Shown here: positions 1-10,993 of the stretch, one piece after another
Layout: every line of letters starts with the position of its first letter
Position numbering within the stretch: the first letter of the stretch is position 1
Origin: Ochotona curzoniae
Taxonomy: Eukaryota > Chordata > Mammalia > Lagomorpha > Ochotonidae
DNA: 64,000 nt
Reading direction: 5' to 3'
NCBI RefSeq assembly: GCF_017591425.1
Contig: NW_024467119.1
Coordinates: forward strand, 80,344,894-80,408,893
Notes under the pieces: generated by a model
Told to the model about the DNA's origin: nothing
The model's input: only the letters and a program-made list of their open reading frames with translations
Databases searched by the model: none
Made by a program: the position numbers and the translations under genes

Positions 1-586
1 CAGAATGGCATACTCCTTATGCTGTAATGCTGCTCCCATGTTCTGCTTTTATCTTTCTTCTCAGTGTGCTTGCTCTCTCTCGCTCTGGCACACATGCTCT
101 AGAAGATGAACTTTCCATTTTGTAACTCTAAATAGCATCTTTTAAAGTGGATTTAGGTCTTAGTCTCTGCCTGCAGTTTTGCTCTTAACTCTTACTTTGA
201 GTCAGCATGCCTGTGAAGGTAGAGGAAAGATTTCTGAGCAGTCATTGGCCCTACCCCAATTCTTGTTTCTCTAATCCCTGGTGAATGAATTGGCTTTATG
301 TTCAGCGAGACCCTTGGTTGGTGTGATTACTATGTTTATGCTCTTAGGTGGTTAGTCTGATGAAAGCCAATGGTCTTTCCAGCTGTCATCTTTTGTACTG
401 TCTATACGATTTAGAAAACCAAATAACTTCCTAGAAAATACACTTCAGTGAAGCCTCCTCCAATAAGAAAGGAGAATGTGAGTATTTGTACCATCTGTGG
501 AAGTTTGTTGAACCGGGGCATATGCAAAGAAAACATTCATTCTTCTTAAGACATTATTTTAAGCAAATCAGAAATATCTTTTTTTT
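1..586. other. Unique AT-rich DNA, no gene seen
   Basis: I see no repeat family, RNA gene or convincing exon. A short open frame near 486-716 runs straight into the following SINE and is not credible as a gene. A T-run at about 579-592 leads into that SINE. Confidence 0.5.
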
Positions 587-587
587 T

Positions 588-905
588 TTTTTAAAAAAAG
601 GTTTATTTGTTTTTATTGGAAAGGCAGATCAGAGTTACAGAGAGAAAGAGAGAGAAAGAGAGAACAAGATCTTGCATTTGCTGGTTCACTCCTCAAACGG
701 CTGCAGCTGGAGCTAAGCTGATCCAAAGCCAGGAGCCAGGAGCGTCTCCAGGTCTTCCCAAGGCTTTGGACTATTGTCTACTGCTTTCCCAGGCCACAAA
801 CAGGGAGCTGGGTGGGAAGTAGAGCTGCCGGGACATGAACCCAGTGCCCCTACGGGTTGCTGGCAAGGCAAGTATTTAGCCAAAAAGCCATCACGTAGGG
901 CCCCA
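588..905 (-). mobile_element. C-type SINE, antisense, full length, diverged
   Basis: Read on the minus strand this is a tRNA-derived lagomorph C-SINE. It begins with a degraded 'gggcccta' head at about 905, passes through the 'cctgggaaagcag' core and ends with the 'ccaataaaaa...' tail near 600. Few CpGs remain, so it is not one of the youngest copies. No clear target-site duplication is visible. Confidence 0.85.
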
Positions 906-906
906 T

Positions 907-2769
907 AAACATCCTTTTAATTTTTTTAAAACAATAATATATAAGGAAAACTAAAACCATTTTTAGATGCCCATTATAAGATAAAAGCAGGGCTGTAGTT
1001 GCCTTGGCAGAGAATGATCCAGGTCATGTGCTTTCTTATTTTCTAGGCTCCGATTACCCACCTGACCTCTTGTCTTCCTCCTGCAGGTGGTCTAGGTAAT
1101 TTACCTGGGTAATGTCGCCATTCTAATTTTACAAGTTACAAAACAAAGCAATGTAGCATGTGCACAGTTAAGCAGATCCTGAGCAGAAGAGCTAATCCTT
1201 TACTCGGGCCTTTTAATTCAAATTTCAAATGATAGATCTATCTGCATAATGTAATACAGGCTTGCTCATTCTTACCTATTCTTATTTGCTAAACTCTTAC
1301 CTATTCCAGAATGCATTAAGATATCATAGTTGTGTACTTCTGGGGAAAATGGATGAATATTCCTACTATCCATGTTAGGTGGAGTCTCCCTTTAAGGATA
1401 TTTTCTATACCTTGCAGACTGACTTGGCATGTGTTTCCTGTTCTCCCAGTGTAAGCCAGTCTGTGATGAGGCATTGTGGTTAAGAGGAAGAAGGTTAGAT
1501 TTGGTACATCATAGGACCTCATTCACGACTCTGTGTCACCTCATATGAGTCATGAAATATTTTGAGTAAGTTATTTAAGTTGTATTTTATTTTCATTGTT
1601 CTTTCCCATGTAAAACTGACATGAATATCTGTAAGTTCCTAAAAGTCTAAATTTAGCATGTGTAAAGTATCTGGAGATAGTCTATAGATAATATTTTTAA
1701 TATCTTTTATATATTAAAAATAAGTTCAAGTTAATGAGGCACGTCATCTTAGGTTTAGAGAATGAAATACATATCGGCCTTCATGCAAACAAATTCCATC
1801 AAGTTAAAAATCTATAAAAACACAAATATCTAGACAATGGAAAAAACTGCTCAAGCCAGCAATTTAAAAAGCAGTGTGAACTGATGAAGAATCTCAGAGA
1901 CACAGCCCCTGGCTGGGTTTGTGAGGCCCACGCTGATGTGTGTTCTTGGAGTTGATAAGTACAGATTTTGAGCGACCATCTGCACAGCCCCCTGTTTTCT
2001 TGTCAGTGATTGTCTGTATTACCCAGGAAGAAGCAATGGGATGATAAAGCCTAATTGTAACAGCAATGAACTTCCCATATGCAGGTCTGAACTTGTCAGT
2101 TGATGTAATCAGAGAAGTCCCTGAGGATTATACAAGCTGGACTGGGGAAGGATATCCAAGTTGGAAGGGGAGCCCCTTGTGTGTTGCTCCTGCAGGTCAT
2201 GACCAACTCTCCTTATGTCTCAAAGTCATTGTGATGCAAGAATAAATAAATTCTGGCTTTCTTGGACAGTGTAAATAGGGATATATTTTATGCATACCAG
2301 GCACAATACCCTCCCAGATGGAAAATGTGTGTGTGTTGACATGTGGAATGCAGCAGGAAGATACATATGCTTATAGAATTCCCTGATTTGAATATTTTCA
2401 AAGTCCGAGTCTGAAGTTTAATGGAAAATCTTATTGCAAAGAGTTTTTTTTTTTTTTTTACTTTAATATTCCTCCTTTGGAAGGATGTGGTCTCTTTAGT
2501 TTTGTCCTAAAGTGAACAGTGGAAATAGAATTTTGAGACATAAAAGTTGGATATCAGCATCTTCCACAATGACTTTTTGTAGAAATTATCTGTGGCAAGA
2601 TTCAAATGGCTTGGGAGATTTGTACCAGGATCTTATAAGCCTTTTGATTTGAAAAGTCTAGGATGTGATGGTTAAGGGAGATTTCTTAGTGAAGTGTGAT
2701 GTGCAGTAGACATTAAACTGCCAAGTGTAGACCCATGGCAGGTGTATGTTCAACGCAATGAAGTCAGCG
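907..2769. other. Unique intergenic or intronic DNA
   Basis: Mostly AT-rich and unique-looking. About 1430-1590 vaguely resembles a decayed MIR on the plus strand, which I do not call. A GC-moderate stretch at 2090-2260 ends in an AATAAATAAA motif but has no associated open frame. No splice-bounded exon could be supported. Confidence 0.45.
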
Positions 2770-3245
2770 TCTCCAGGAAATGTCTGCGCCCCTGGGCCTC
2801 TGGCAACACTATTCATAACAGCCCAAATATGGAATCAACCTTAGTTGTTCATCAAAGGATGAATGGATAAAGAAAATTTGGCGTATATACATAATGGAAT
2901 ACTATGTGGCCTTAAAAAGGAATGTCCCGTTAGTTTTTCCAATTTGCACGAATGTGGAGAACATGAAGTGGACTAAGTCAGGCAGCGAAAGACGAATACA
3001 CGTGATTTCAATGATGTGTAGAATCTTGAAAAGCTCAGCTCATAAAAGCAGAAGGAGGTTGTGTGGTCAGAGGTGATAAATGGGAAGATGTTGGCGGAAA
3101 GGTTCAACGTTTCAGTAATTCATGATGAACAAGTTCGGAAGAAATGGTGTACAGGAAGATGACTGTGGTTAATATGATCTTGTCTGGTCGAAAGTCGCTG
3201 AAATAGTAGGTCTTAGCTGTTCTTACCATAACAGCAACAGAGACA
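2770..3245 (+). mobile_element. L1 3' end (ORF2 C-terminus and 3' UTR), plus strand
   Basis: The plus strand encodes the L1 ORF2 C-terminal signature 'MEYYVALKRN' at 2894 onward, the equivalent of '[12 protein letters not shown]' in the intact L1 of this window. It is followed by typical 3' UTR text on cultured-site motifs and decays by about 3245. The copy is 5'-truncated and old. Confidence 0.75.
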
Positions 3246-3431
3246 ACTATATGAAGCAATGGATTTGGTAATTAATTTGAGTGTAATAATTAGTTCACAA
3301 GCTATATGTCAGGGTGAGTCTGGAAAAGATGAATTTTTTTTTGGTGCAAAAAAATCAGAAATTCATGCATTTGAGAAACTTTTAAAAGTTCATGGAAAAT
3401 AGGTATTATGAAAAAATTGTACCTGTATTTT

Positions 3432-3611
3432 TAAAAAAAAATTTTTTTATTGGAAAGGCAGATAGACAGAGAGGAAGATCTTCCGTCTGATGATTCACTC
3501 CCTAAGTGAGCGCAACGGGCCGATACTATGCCGATCTGAAGCCAGGAGCCTCTATGGGATCCCGGGCGTGCCAGGCAAGGACCTTAACCACTTGCGCCAC
3601 CGCGCGGGGCC
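3432..3611 (-). mobile_element. Young C-SINE, antisense, internally deleted
   Basis: CpG-rich, near-consensus C-SINE of the 'gcgcaagtggttaag' subfamily. The middle (roughly 130 bp) is missing: 'ccaggagcctc' joins directly to 'tatgggatcccggg' at about 3552. It is flanked by 'tacctgtatttt' at 3420-3431 and 3613-3624, a TSD, so the deletion lies inside one insertion. Confidence 0.85.
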
Positions 3612-3639
3612 CTACCTGTATTTTAAAAATGTGTTTGAA

Positions 3640-3958
3640 GGCTGGTAAAATAGCGTAGCGTCTAAAGTTCTCACCTTGAAAGAGCCAGGATCCCATATGG
3701 GCACTGGTTCTAATCCCGGTAGCCATGCTTCCCATCCAGCTCCCTGCCTGTGGCCTGGGAAAGCAGTCGAGGATGGCCCAAAGCCTTGGGACCCTGCACC
3801 TGCATGGGAGACCTGGAAAAAGCTCCTGGCTTCTGGCTTTCGATTGGCCCGCTTTAGCCATTGCGGCTGACTGGGGAGTGAACCATCGACAGAAGATTTT
3901 TCTCTCTTTTTCTCCTTCTCTTTGTATATCTAACTTTCCAATAAAAATAAATAAAATC
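3640..3958 (+). mobile_element. Full-length C-SINE with perfect 19-bp TSD
   Basis: Sense copy running from 'ggctggtaaaatagcg' to 'ccaataaaaataaataaaatc'. A tRNA-type B-box match ('ggttctaatcc' at about 3706) is retained. It is flanked by 'ttttaaaaatgtgtttgaa' at 3621-3639 and 3959-3977. Its head is the 'taatagc..agtgtctaaag' type rather than the 'gcgcaagtggttaag' type, so it belongs to a different subfamily from its neighbour. Confidence 0.9.
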
Positions 3959-4349
3959 TTTTAAAAATGTGTTTGAACAAAACTTTTCATTCTATTTTTT
4001 ACAAGAGCTTTTTGAAGCATCCTTGCATATCAAAGTGCCATGTTGTGGTTAGTAAACATAGACATGAACTGTTTTTATTTGCCTGTTATAATAAAACCTA
4101 TGTAGAAATCAGTTGTTCTCTGTTCACAGAACTTCCTCTTAAGGTTTTTCAGAAATAATTCTTGCAAAGTTCTGACTTTTGTTAAAGATTAATTCTGTGC
4201 ATTCCAGATATAAGAAAACACGCGTCTTGAAAATTAGCATGACTTTTTTTGTTTGTCCCTTAATATTTCCCCCTGAAAGTATTACATTACAGCAAATTCT
4301 CATTTTGCTATTTTGTTTATTGAACTTCATCTCTAAACGATGTTTTAGG

Positions 4350-4675
4350 TTCAAGGGCAAGCATTTGGTTTGGAGGTTAACATGCCGCATGGGATGGCTA
4401 CTTCCCGTATTGGAATCCCTGGGTTTGAGTCCCGGTCCTGCTCTTGATTCCAGCTTCTTACTAATGGTGCCCCCGAAGGAATGAGATATTGACTCATGCA
4501 CTGGAATTCTTACCATTCATGTGGGGGACCTGGATTGAAATCCTGGCTCCCAGCTTCAGGTTTGCTCAATCTCAGCTATTTCAGGCATTTGAGAAGTGAA
4601 TCAATAGGTGGGAGACTTTTCTATCTGTTTATCTGTCTTGCAAATAAAGTAAGTAAGTAAATAAATAAAGAGAAA
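4350..4675 (+). mobile_element. Old C-SINE, sense
   Basis: Diverged sense copy: degraded tRNA-like head with 'tttgagtcccgg', the core 'gtgggggacctggattgaaatcctggctcc', and the tail 'gcaaataaagtaagtaagtaaataaataaa'. CpGs are largely lost. Confidence 0.75.
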
Positions 4676-5906
4676 GAAAAGGTTTCTGCTCTCACAGGCT
4701 CTAAAACGGGGCAGGGTGGGAAGTGTCGACACGCCCATTGCCAGTCAGGCACTGCCCTTTTTTCGCATCACTGGTTGTTTTTACGTGATTGATGACTTTG
4801 CAGTCTCATTAATTTTCTCACTCTTCTATCCAGCTTTATTTATTTTATTAATACTTAGAGCTCAGCCAGGCCTCATGAGCAAATACTTTCCACAGTCACT
4901 GGAGGAAGAGTTTACATGAGGCCTCCCAGGCCTCTGTCCCACAGAATCCATCTTTTATCTCTAGTTCCAGCTTAGGGATGTTGGAACCTGAGGGTGATGA
5001 AGGCTTATTGACAATAGTGGAATCCAAATTCATCGTTCTGAGGATCACACTGTTATGAGGGGTTTAAAATTTGGGAAAAAGCTTTACAGGAAATTTTTAA
5101 ACGTCCCCATCAAAATGGATACGAGTTATTGAAGATGACTTAACCAGAGTACATTCCCATTATTAAACTTGGAGCGCAAACTTGAGACCTCCATCTCTTG
5201 CAGTGTTCCAATGTCCTTTTCTTCCAACGTGTTCCAAAGCACAATAAAGACAAATTTGACTGGCTGAGAAAAATATTGCCCAGCCTTGCTGTAATTCAAA
5301 GCAGGTTTTTAAAGCTTCCTTTTGAAGACTCTCACGTCTTGGAGCCCAAAGAGTAACCATAGGCTTATAGTGGGAGTGATCCTGCCAGGAGCGATGCTGG
5401 CAACGTGGCACCCTTTTAACCAATACTTTGTCAGGGTAAATAAAATAAAAATCGAACCCATGTTCCAGAATAGTCTGCATCTCTCTTGGCCTATCAGAAA
5501 CTGGGGCCTGTATATTCTGTGAGTTAAAGAGCTCTTCATCGACTGTGTTTGTAAATAGAACCTGGACCAAATTGCTAGACCCCAATGATCTCATCGCTGC
5601 GACATGCTTTGTACTTTATTGCCAAGGTAAGGCCTTCATGTGGCGGAGCATTTTAGAAGTGACAAGTAGAAAAAGCAACTGTGTTTTCCTTCACTATTCC
5701 TTTCCCACAAGTTCTTTCACTCAGTTTCAGCTGTTTGTGTTTTTCTTTTCTTTGTCTTACCTCTGTTGCGCTAAGTAATGTGTTTGTCCCTCAGTTGGTT
5801 ACTGATCCGTTAGCTTTGGGTAACATTTCCCAGTTCTTCAGTACCCTCCAGATTTTTGTTGCTTGTTGTTGCTTTATCATTTAGTTGTTCTTCATATTAC
5901 CTTGAT
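4676..5906. other. Unique DNA, no gene seen
   Basis: The stretch contains short overlapping open frames on both strands around 5163-5594 (the longest 143 codons, antisense), with no recognisable domain, splice context or polyadenylation structure. I treat them as chance frames. Confidence 0.45.
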
Positions 5907-5924
5907 AAAATGTTTAAGCCACTA

Positions 5925-6425
5925 AATATTATAATGAAAATAGACACAAGACAGCTGAACAGTAATCTATAGATATTTTAAGATGTATAGAATCCATTGT
6001 ATATAAACTAAAATTGAAATGTCAATGAAGTAATCATAGGATGTGGTGAAGGACTTGCATTTATTTTTAACATATTGGTTCCTCAGTACTATGTCAATTA
6101 ATTCTATAACGTTATAAATTGTTGCTGATGTCATGTTGGAGCTTTTAATTGATCGGAATGATATTCTGCTGGCTCTACCTTCAGACCAGAAATGGCCTCC
6201 CTAAGAAGCTGTTGAACTTCTCTGGACAATAAGATGCTGGACTCTATGGTTGGTATATGCTTGCAATGAAGGAATCTCAACTGAACTTGCACTGTGGTAA
6301 TGCAACAAGCTGGAGGAATCCACCATGGGGGGAGGGTTGGAGGAGGTGTGGGGGGAATCCCAGTGCCTAAAAAAACTGTGTCACATCATGCAATATGTAA
6401 TTAATTAAATAAAAAAAAACAAAAA
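5925..6425 (+). mobile_element. 5'-truncated L1, 3' UTR only, with TSD
   Basis: The segment from about 6040 aligns by eye with the 3' UTR of the complete L1 at 43.0 kb, sharing 'tttttaacatattg', 'actatgtcaattaattc', 'ctcaactgaacttg' and the G-rich 'atggggggaggg' block at about 6328. It ends in an A-rich tail. It is flanked by 'aaaatgtttaagccacta' at 5907-5924 and the same with one mismatch at 6426-6443. Confidence 0.85.
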
Positions 6426-6649
6426 AAAATGCTTAAGCCACTATTCTTCTGTCTCCAACTTTAGAAGGTATGCTTTCCCCTAGTGTGAGAGGCCAGGAAA
6501 TAAGGGTGTCTGGGCTTTCCACTTCACCTGCTCCACCTGAGGTCTTTCTTTGAGCTTCTACATTGAATTCTTTGGGCAGTTTTCACTTTGCTTTTCCTTT
6601 GAGCATTTCATTTTTCCTTCCCATTGATTCTCTTCCTCTTTTCTCCATT

Positions 6650-6992
6650 CCTGACATAGTGTGAATGTGATTTGACCCTCCAAAGCCTACAGCTGCTTCA
6701 ACTCCAAATTCCCAAGAAAATGGAACTTAATCCTGATGCCCTTGAAAAGTACTTCTCATGTGAGCTCCTAAGTTCCTGCAAAGGACTTGCTATGAAAGCC
6801 TGAGTTTCCTTACCCACTCTGCCTCTTGGCTTAGTATGTGATCCTTGCACCACACCTCCTCTGCTAATGGCCAGGGCCACTCTTGTCAGAGGCCAGAGGG
6901 ATGTTGAACTAGATGTGTAAGTAAGGTAAATTTTTTTCTGGTTCTGAAATGTGTTGCCTCAGGTATTTATTTCACGCTAGTAATGAAAAGTT
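6650..6992 (-). mobile_element. MaLR-type LTR fragment, antisense
   Basis: The order of blocks 'gtgtgaatgtgatttgaccctcc', 'aacttaatcctgatgcc' and the terminal 'ttgcctcaggtatttatttcacgctagtaatg' resembles antisense MST/MLT1-type LTRs as I remember them. It is an ancient non-coding relic with no retroviral gene seen. Confidence 0.45.
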
Positions 6993-7116
6993 AATTCCTC
7001 AGATTCTTTCACTAGTTTGAAAATTTCTGCTATACTTGCTATCCTTTCAAATAGTTACCCTTAACGTGTATTAGGCCTGGGTCATATCTCCATTCTCTTC
7101 TGAATTCCATCTTTTA

Positions 7117-7434
7117 AAAAAAATATTTATTTATTTTTATTGGAAAGTCAGATATACAGAGAGGAGGAGAGACAGAGAGAAAGATCTTCCATCCAATGAT
7201 TCAGTTCCCAAGTGGCCACAATGGCCAGAACTGAGCCGACCAAAACCAGGAGCCTGGAGCCTCTTCCAGGTTTCCCACGTGGGTGCAGGGTCCCAAGGCT
7301 TTGAGCTGTCGTCGATTACTTTTTCAGGCCACAAGCAGAGAGCTGGATGGGAAATGGGGCTGTCAGGACACAAACTGGTGGCCCTATGGGACCCTGGCAC
7401 ACGCAAGGCGAGGACTTTAACCACTGCACCAGGC
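7117..7434 (-). mobile_element. Full-length C-SINE, antisense, with 18-bp TSD
   Basis: Complete antisense copy from the 'attggaaagtcagatatacagag' tail to 'ccactgcaccaggc'. It is flanked by 'tctgaattccatctttta' at 7099-7116 and 7435-7452. CpG content is intermediate. Confidence 0.9.
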
Positions 7435-7549
7435 TCTGAATTCCATCTTTTATGTTGCTGTTATTATTCAGATTTTAATTCAGTCTAGTTTTGTAGGTAG
7501 TCAAATAGTTCATTTAGATCTGCCAAATGTGAGAGCCATAGCAGAGCCC

Positions 7550-8180
7550 TGCTCAGATGTTGCTTCAGATTCCAACCTGCTGCCCAAGTGTGGTGATGCA
7601 GAGTGTCCCGGTACTGTCCCCGCAGGACCCACTGTCGCGTTTCTCCTCCCCAGGCTGCCCCCAGCTGCTGGCTGAGCTCCAGGGTAACTCCCGAGCTGCG
7701 TCCTCCTGCCTGCGCCCTTGCTTACTTGCTGGTCTGGGACTCTCTTGGAGCTGTATGGGCATTGCCACCTCCGGTTCTTCCTCCCCGGTCCTTCTTTTGT
7801 CTCCTGTCAAGACAGCAGACCTGTGTCGCAGCCTGAAGGATATCTCTGACTGCTCTCGCTTCTCTTCCCCTTTGCCTTTCCCAGATACTCCACAGACTGC
7901 TTACATGTGATTCTATGTGGTCCCTGTTCATGCAAAACCCAAAAATGACACCATGTTCTTTTTAACTAGTCTTTTGTTCACTCAAATTTCTTCTCTCTCC
8001 TTCCATTCTGTCTGTCACAGATGGCTTTTTTGCAGACTTCTCTGAGAATTCTTCCTTTGGCCTCCAAGGTCTTGCTGACTGGGGACCTCCTTTTCTGTCC
8101 AACATCATTCCCACCACACTAATAAATAGGGCTCCAGTTTCACAGGCGTCTGTCTACCCCTCCACCCTCTGCCTCAGCTT
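7550..8180. other. Pyrimidine-rich unique block, no gene supported
   Basis: CT-rich sequence with overlapping short open frames on both strands at 7557-7931. It includes an AG-ending polypyrimidine stretch ('ccctttgcctttcccag' near 7885), but no matched donor or recognisable protein domain. I leave it unassigned. Confidence 0.4.
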
Positions 8181-8189
8181 CTCAATCAT

Positions 8190-8470
8190 CCGAAGTCTAT
8201 TTAACTGGAAGGTTCTTCTCCTCTGCCTGGAGCTTGTTCTGCCCTTGTTTGTGGAGGGGACCCCTGCTCAGCTTCATATCACGACCTCAATGTCACCCAC
8301 GCAAGGGCACAATTCCTTGATCCCCCTGTATACACAAACTGTTTGTTATGTTACACAGCAGCTAGCTCTTTTTATTTAGGCTGTGCATGATTGTTTTGTA
8401 CTGCTCTTTGTGCAACAACAAGCAGGGATTGATGATGTCATCCACTGCTGCAGACTCAGCATTTAGCAAA
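8190..8470 (+). mobile_element. L2-like relic
   Basis: 'aaggttcttctcctctgcctggag', 'cagcttcatatcacgacctcaatgtcacc' and 'ttacacagcagctagc' follow the order of the L2 LINE 3' region. It is highly diverged. Confidence 0.4.
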
Positions 8471-8479
8471 AGACTTGAA

Positions 8480-9645
8480 ACAAAATAGAGCTTTGGGAGC
8501 TGTTTCTCTAATTAATGGGTGAACATGCTCTCATTTTTTTGGCACCGATGCTGTACTTTCTTCTTGTCTGAATCGCGGCTGTCCTGCCCTTGGCAATTTG
8601 CCGCTGTTGAGTTCATCTTCCTAAGTATCACCTGGGAGTTCTGTTTCTTTCTGCTCAGATAAGCACCAAGGGATCCTGATAGTAAAGACCAGCACAGACT
8701 GCTCAGCCTGGCATGAAGTATCAAGAATGTTTGCACATTTATCCTTCTAACCTCATTTCTCTACATTAGACTCACTCTCAAGTCAACCTGGGCAGTCACG
8801 GCTCACCAGGTTCGTTGTGGGCTTCCCTGTCTCTGCCTGGTCTGTGCTAGACTGACCACTGTTTCTTATTCTCATGCAAATCCAAAGTTCAAGGCCCTTT
8901 AGGACTGGGATTCTTCTGTCCATCATCATTTGTGCCCTCAACCATACTGTATACATACCTTCCTATGGACTTACTATTATTTCTAAACTTTTATGTTTAT
9001 TCATGAATAATAGTTTAATATTCTATGCAACTTTTTTGTATGAATAGAAGTAATGCATATATGTTACAGAATTCAGGAATGATGTGAAATATAGAGAGTA
9101 AAATCAAGTGCAGCTGTACTACCCGTCAATCATTTTTTTAGCATCTTGTTGGCTCTTCGTTGTTCTATGAATAATATTTGTAGTAGCAGAGATCACACTG
9201 AACATAAAGCCATGTGTTTTGGGGGGAGTTTTGGTTTCATTAGCAACATGGTGGCAGTGTAAACCTAAACCTTCTCTTCTACAAAATAGACAAACAGCAG
9301 GAAGACTAAAATAACAACAGTAACAACAACGAAACTAAACTTGAAATACATGAATGAGAAGGAAGAGACCAAGGAAGCAGAAATATTTCAGATTTCTGGA
9401 AAGTGTTCCCCAACGTGGAGATAAGCAGACAAGGCCAGAGGTATCAGAAACATGTAGAAAACTTTCCTTTCAGAATAAAAAGAAGGCAGAACAAGGCAGA
9501 TGGCTAGGGGAGGTGGGAGTGAGGGTTAGAACACGCCCAGAGGCAGGAATTCTTAGAGAATAAATGGAAACTCTCCCTAAATGGTGTGATCAAGATGAAC
9601 AGCTCAGGGATCTTGGAAACCCCAGGGCTGGTGGTCAAAAACATG
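8480..9645. other. Mostly unique DNA with a purine-rich, L1/HAL1-like patch
   Basis: At 9,235-9,520 the plus strand reads 'caacatggtggcagtgtaaac' and then an A/G-rich segment ('agaaggaagagaccaagg') resembling a decayed L1/HAL1 5' region. This is a weak match and I give it no separate call. No gene is seen in the rest. Confidence 0.35.
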
Positions 9646-10140
9646 CTGTATTGATTAGTTTTGGGTTACTCCAACGAAATACCAAGGGCAGCTGACTGGA
9701 TAAAGAGAAAAGGTTTTAGTTAGCAAACACGGTTTGGAGGTTCCAGGTATGGGCCCTGCGTCGGCCCAGTTTTGTGGAGGGCTACATGGAGGATGGAGGA
9801 CAACAGTGGTGGAAGATGGTGTTAGAGTGAGCGGTCGCATGTCAAGCCAGGAGCAGAGAGGGTGTGGGGGCAGGAAACACAGTCTGCCCTACAATCCCAT
9901 TGCGGGAACTCAAGAGGCCTCCTGAGAAACCTTGCCCTTGCCCCTTCCACTGTTCTTCCACAGGGCCCTAAGGACCACCCAGTGGGCCTTGTTGCTTATA
10001 GTTCTGCTGCTTGCTGCTACTGCCATTGTGGGAACTGAAGTTTGCATCATGAACATTTCAGGGACACCCCAGCTGACATTCAGACCATTGTGCCCTCCAG
10101 GCAAGACTGGACCACAAGACTTTATTTTGTGTGACATGTT
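9646..10140 (+). mobile_element. MaLR-type LTR relic, sense
   Basis: It starts 'tgtattgattagttttgggttactcc', followed by 'aaataccaagggcagctgactggataaagagaaaaggtttt', the pattern of MST/MLT1-type LTR starts. The GC-rich middle and 'gggccctaaggaccacccagtgggcc' fit a diverged lagomorph version. No coding region is seen. A short frame at 9932-10153 contains a hydrophobic run but lies inside this repeat. Confidence 0.45.
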
Positions 10141-10404
10141 TGATTGTTGCTAATTGAATTAAAGGCAATGTGTATAGAAATTAGAGATAATTTAGAGTGA
10201 TATATCTATCTTTCTGGAGGGTTTGTTCCTTCTTTTGACACCTGTTGAGGTTCCAGGGAACTCTGTGTCATGTCATTCAGCATTGAGCTGAGTGGCAACT
10301 GGGTTTTAGTTTGTAGTGTCTGGTTTCTTTGGATCCATCCTATTCTTAGACTCTTCCTCAGTGGTTGGTCTTTGCACTAGTTTTCCAGAACTATCAAACA
10401 TAAG

Positions 10405-10705
10405 GGTTTAACCTAGTGTTTAGCCTAGCTTAGACATTGGTTCAGATGCCCACATCCTTTAATGGAGGTTTGCTGCACGGCTCTGGTTCCTGACTCTAGC
10501 TTCTTGCTAACACAGACCCTGAGAAGTAGCAACAATGACTTAGTATCTGGGCATCTGTCCCTCATGGGGAAGACCTGGATTGGATGCCTGGCTTTAGTTC
10601 CGCTCAGCCCTGACCACTGTGGGCATGTGGGGGATGAGCTGGCGAATGGGAGAGCATTCTCACTTCTGACTTCTGAAATTAATAGTAAAATAATAATTAT
10701 TATTA
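10405..10705 (+). mobile_element. Old C-SINE, sense
   Basis: Diverged C-SINE: 'gtttagcctagcttagacattggttcagatgccca' (tRNA-like part), 'ggggaagacctggattggatgcctggc' (core) and an 'aataataattattatt' tail that has drifted into a small repeat. Confidence 0.65.
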
Positions 10706-10711
10706 TCACAA

Positions 10712-10992
10712 AGGTGGGTTAAAGCGACAGAAATGCATTGCCTTGCAGTTCTGGAAGTGAGTTAGCCAAAGTCAAGGTGTCAACAGGGTTCCTCTCCTCC
10801 TGAAGCCTCCGGGCAAAGCACCCTTCAGTCCTGGTATTTGCAGAAATACTTATTGCTGCTTGGCTTGCCACTGTGCCACTGCCATCTTCCCAGGATGCCC
10901 GTGTCTTTGTCTCTCTTCTTCTTCTTGAATTTAGGGCCCACCTTGCCCTGCTATGATCGCATTGTAAGTAATTGCATCTGTGGACACTCCTA
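10712..10992 (+). mobile_element. MLT1-like LTR fragment, sense
   Basis: 'ttgcagttctggaagtgagttagccaaagtcaaggtgtc', 'cagggttcctctcctcctgaagcctcc', 'gccactgccatcttccc' and 'agggcccaccttgccctg' follow the known order of MLT1-type LTR blocks. It is old, non-coding and partial. Confidence 0.6.
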
Positions 10993-10993
10993 T

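Larger units (their letters stand above)
3373..4020. mobile_element. Palindromic MITE-like element A, split by two SINEs
   Basis: The left arm (3373-3420, containing 'aaaagttcatggaaaat') and the right arm (about 3978-4020, ending 'gagctttttgaag') are approximate inverted complements. Removing the two SINEs between them leaves a unit of about 100 bp. Arms like these recur at about 10,994, 16,421, 22,063 and 34,574. I recognise the type from rabbit sequence but cannot name the family; mariner- or hAT-type non-autonomous DNA transposons are the obvious options. Confidence 0.55.

Noticed and set aside
2090..2260. Last exon ending with an AATAAA signal
   Set aside because: A lone polyadenylation-like motif in AT-rich DNA with no open frame or upstream exon.
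3700..3725. tRNA gene suggested by a B-box
   Set aside because: It is the tRNA-derived head of a SINE; no cloverleaf or anticodon arm can be built.
9932..10153. Short frame with a hydrophobic run (about 'ALLLIVLLLAATAIVG')
   Set aside because: It lies within a MaLR-like LTR relic, has only 73 codons and no signal of being a real small membrane protein.
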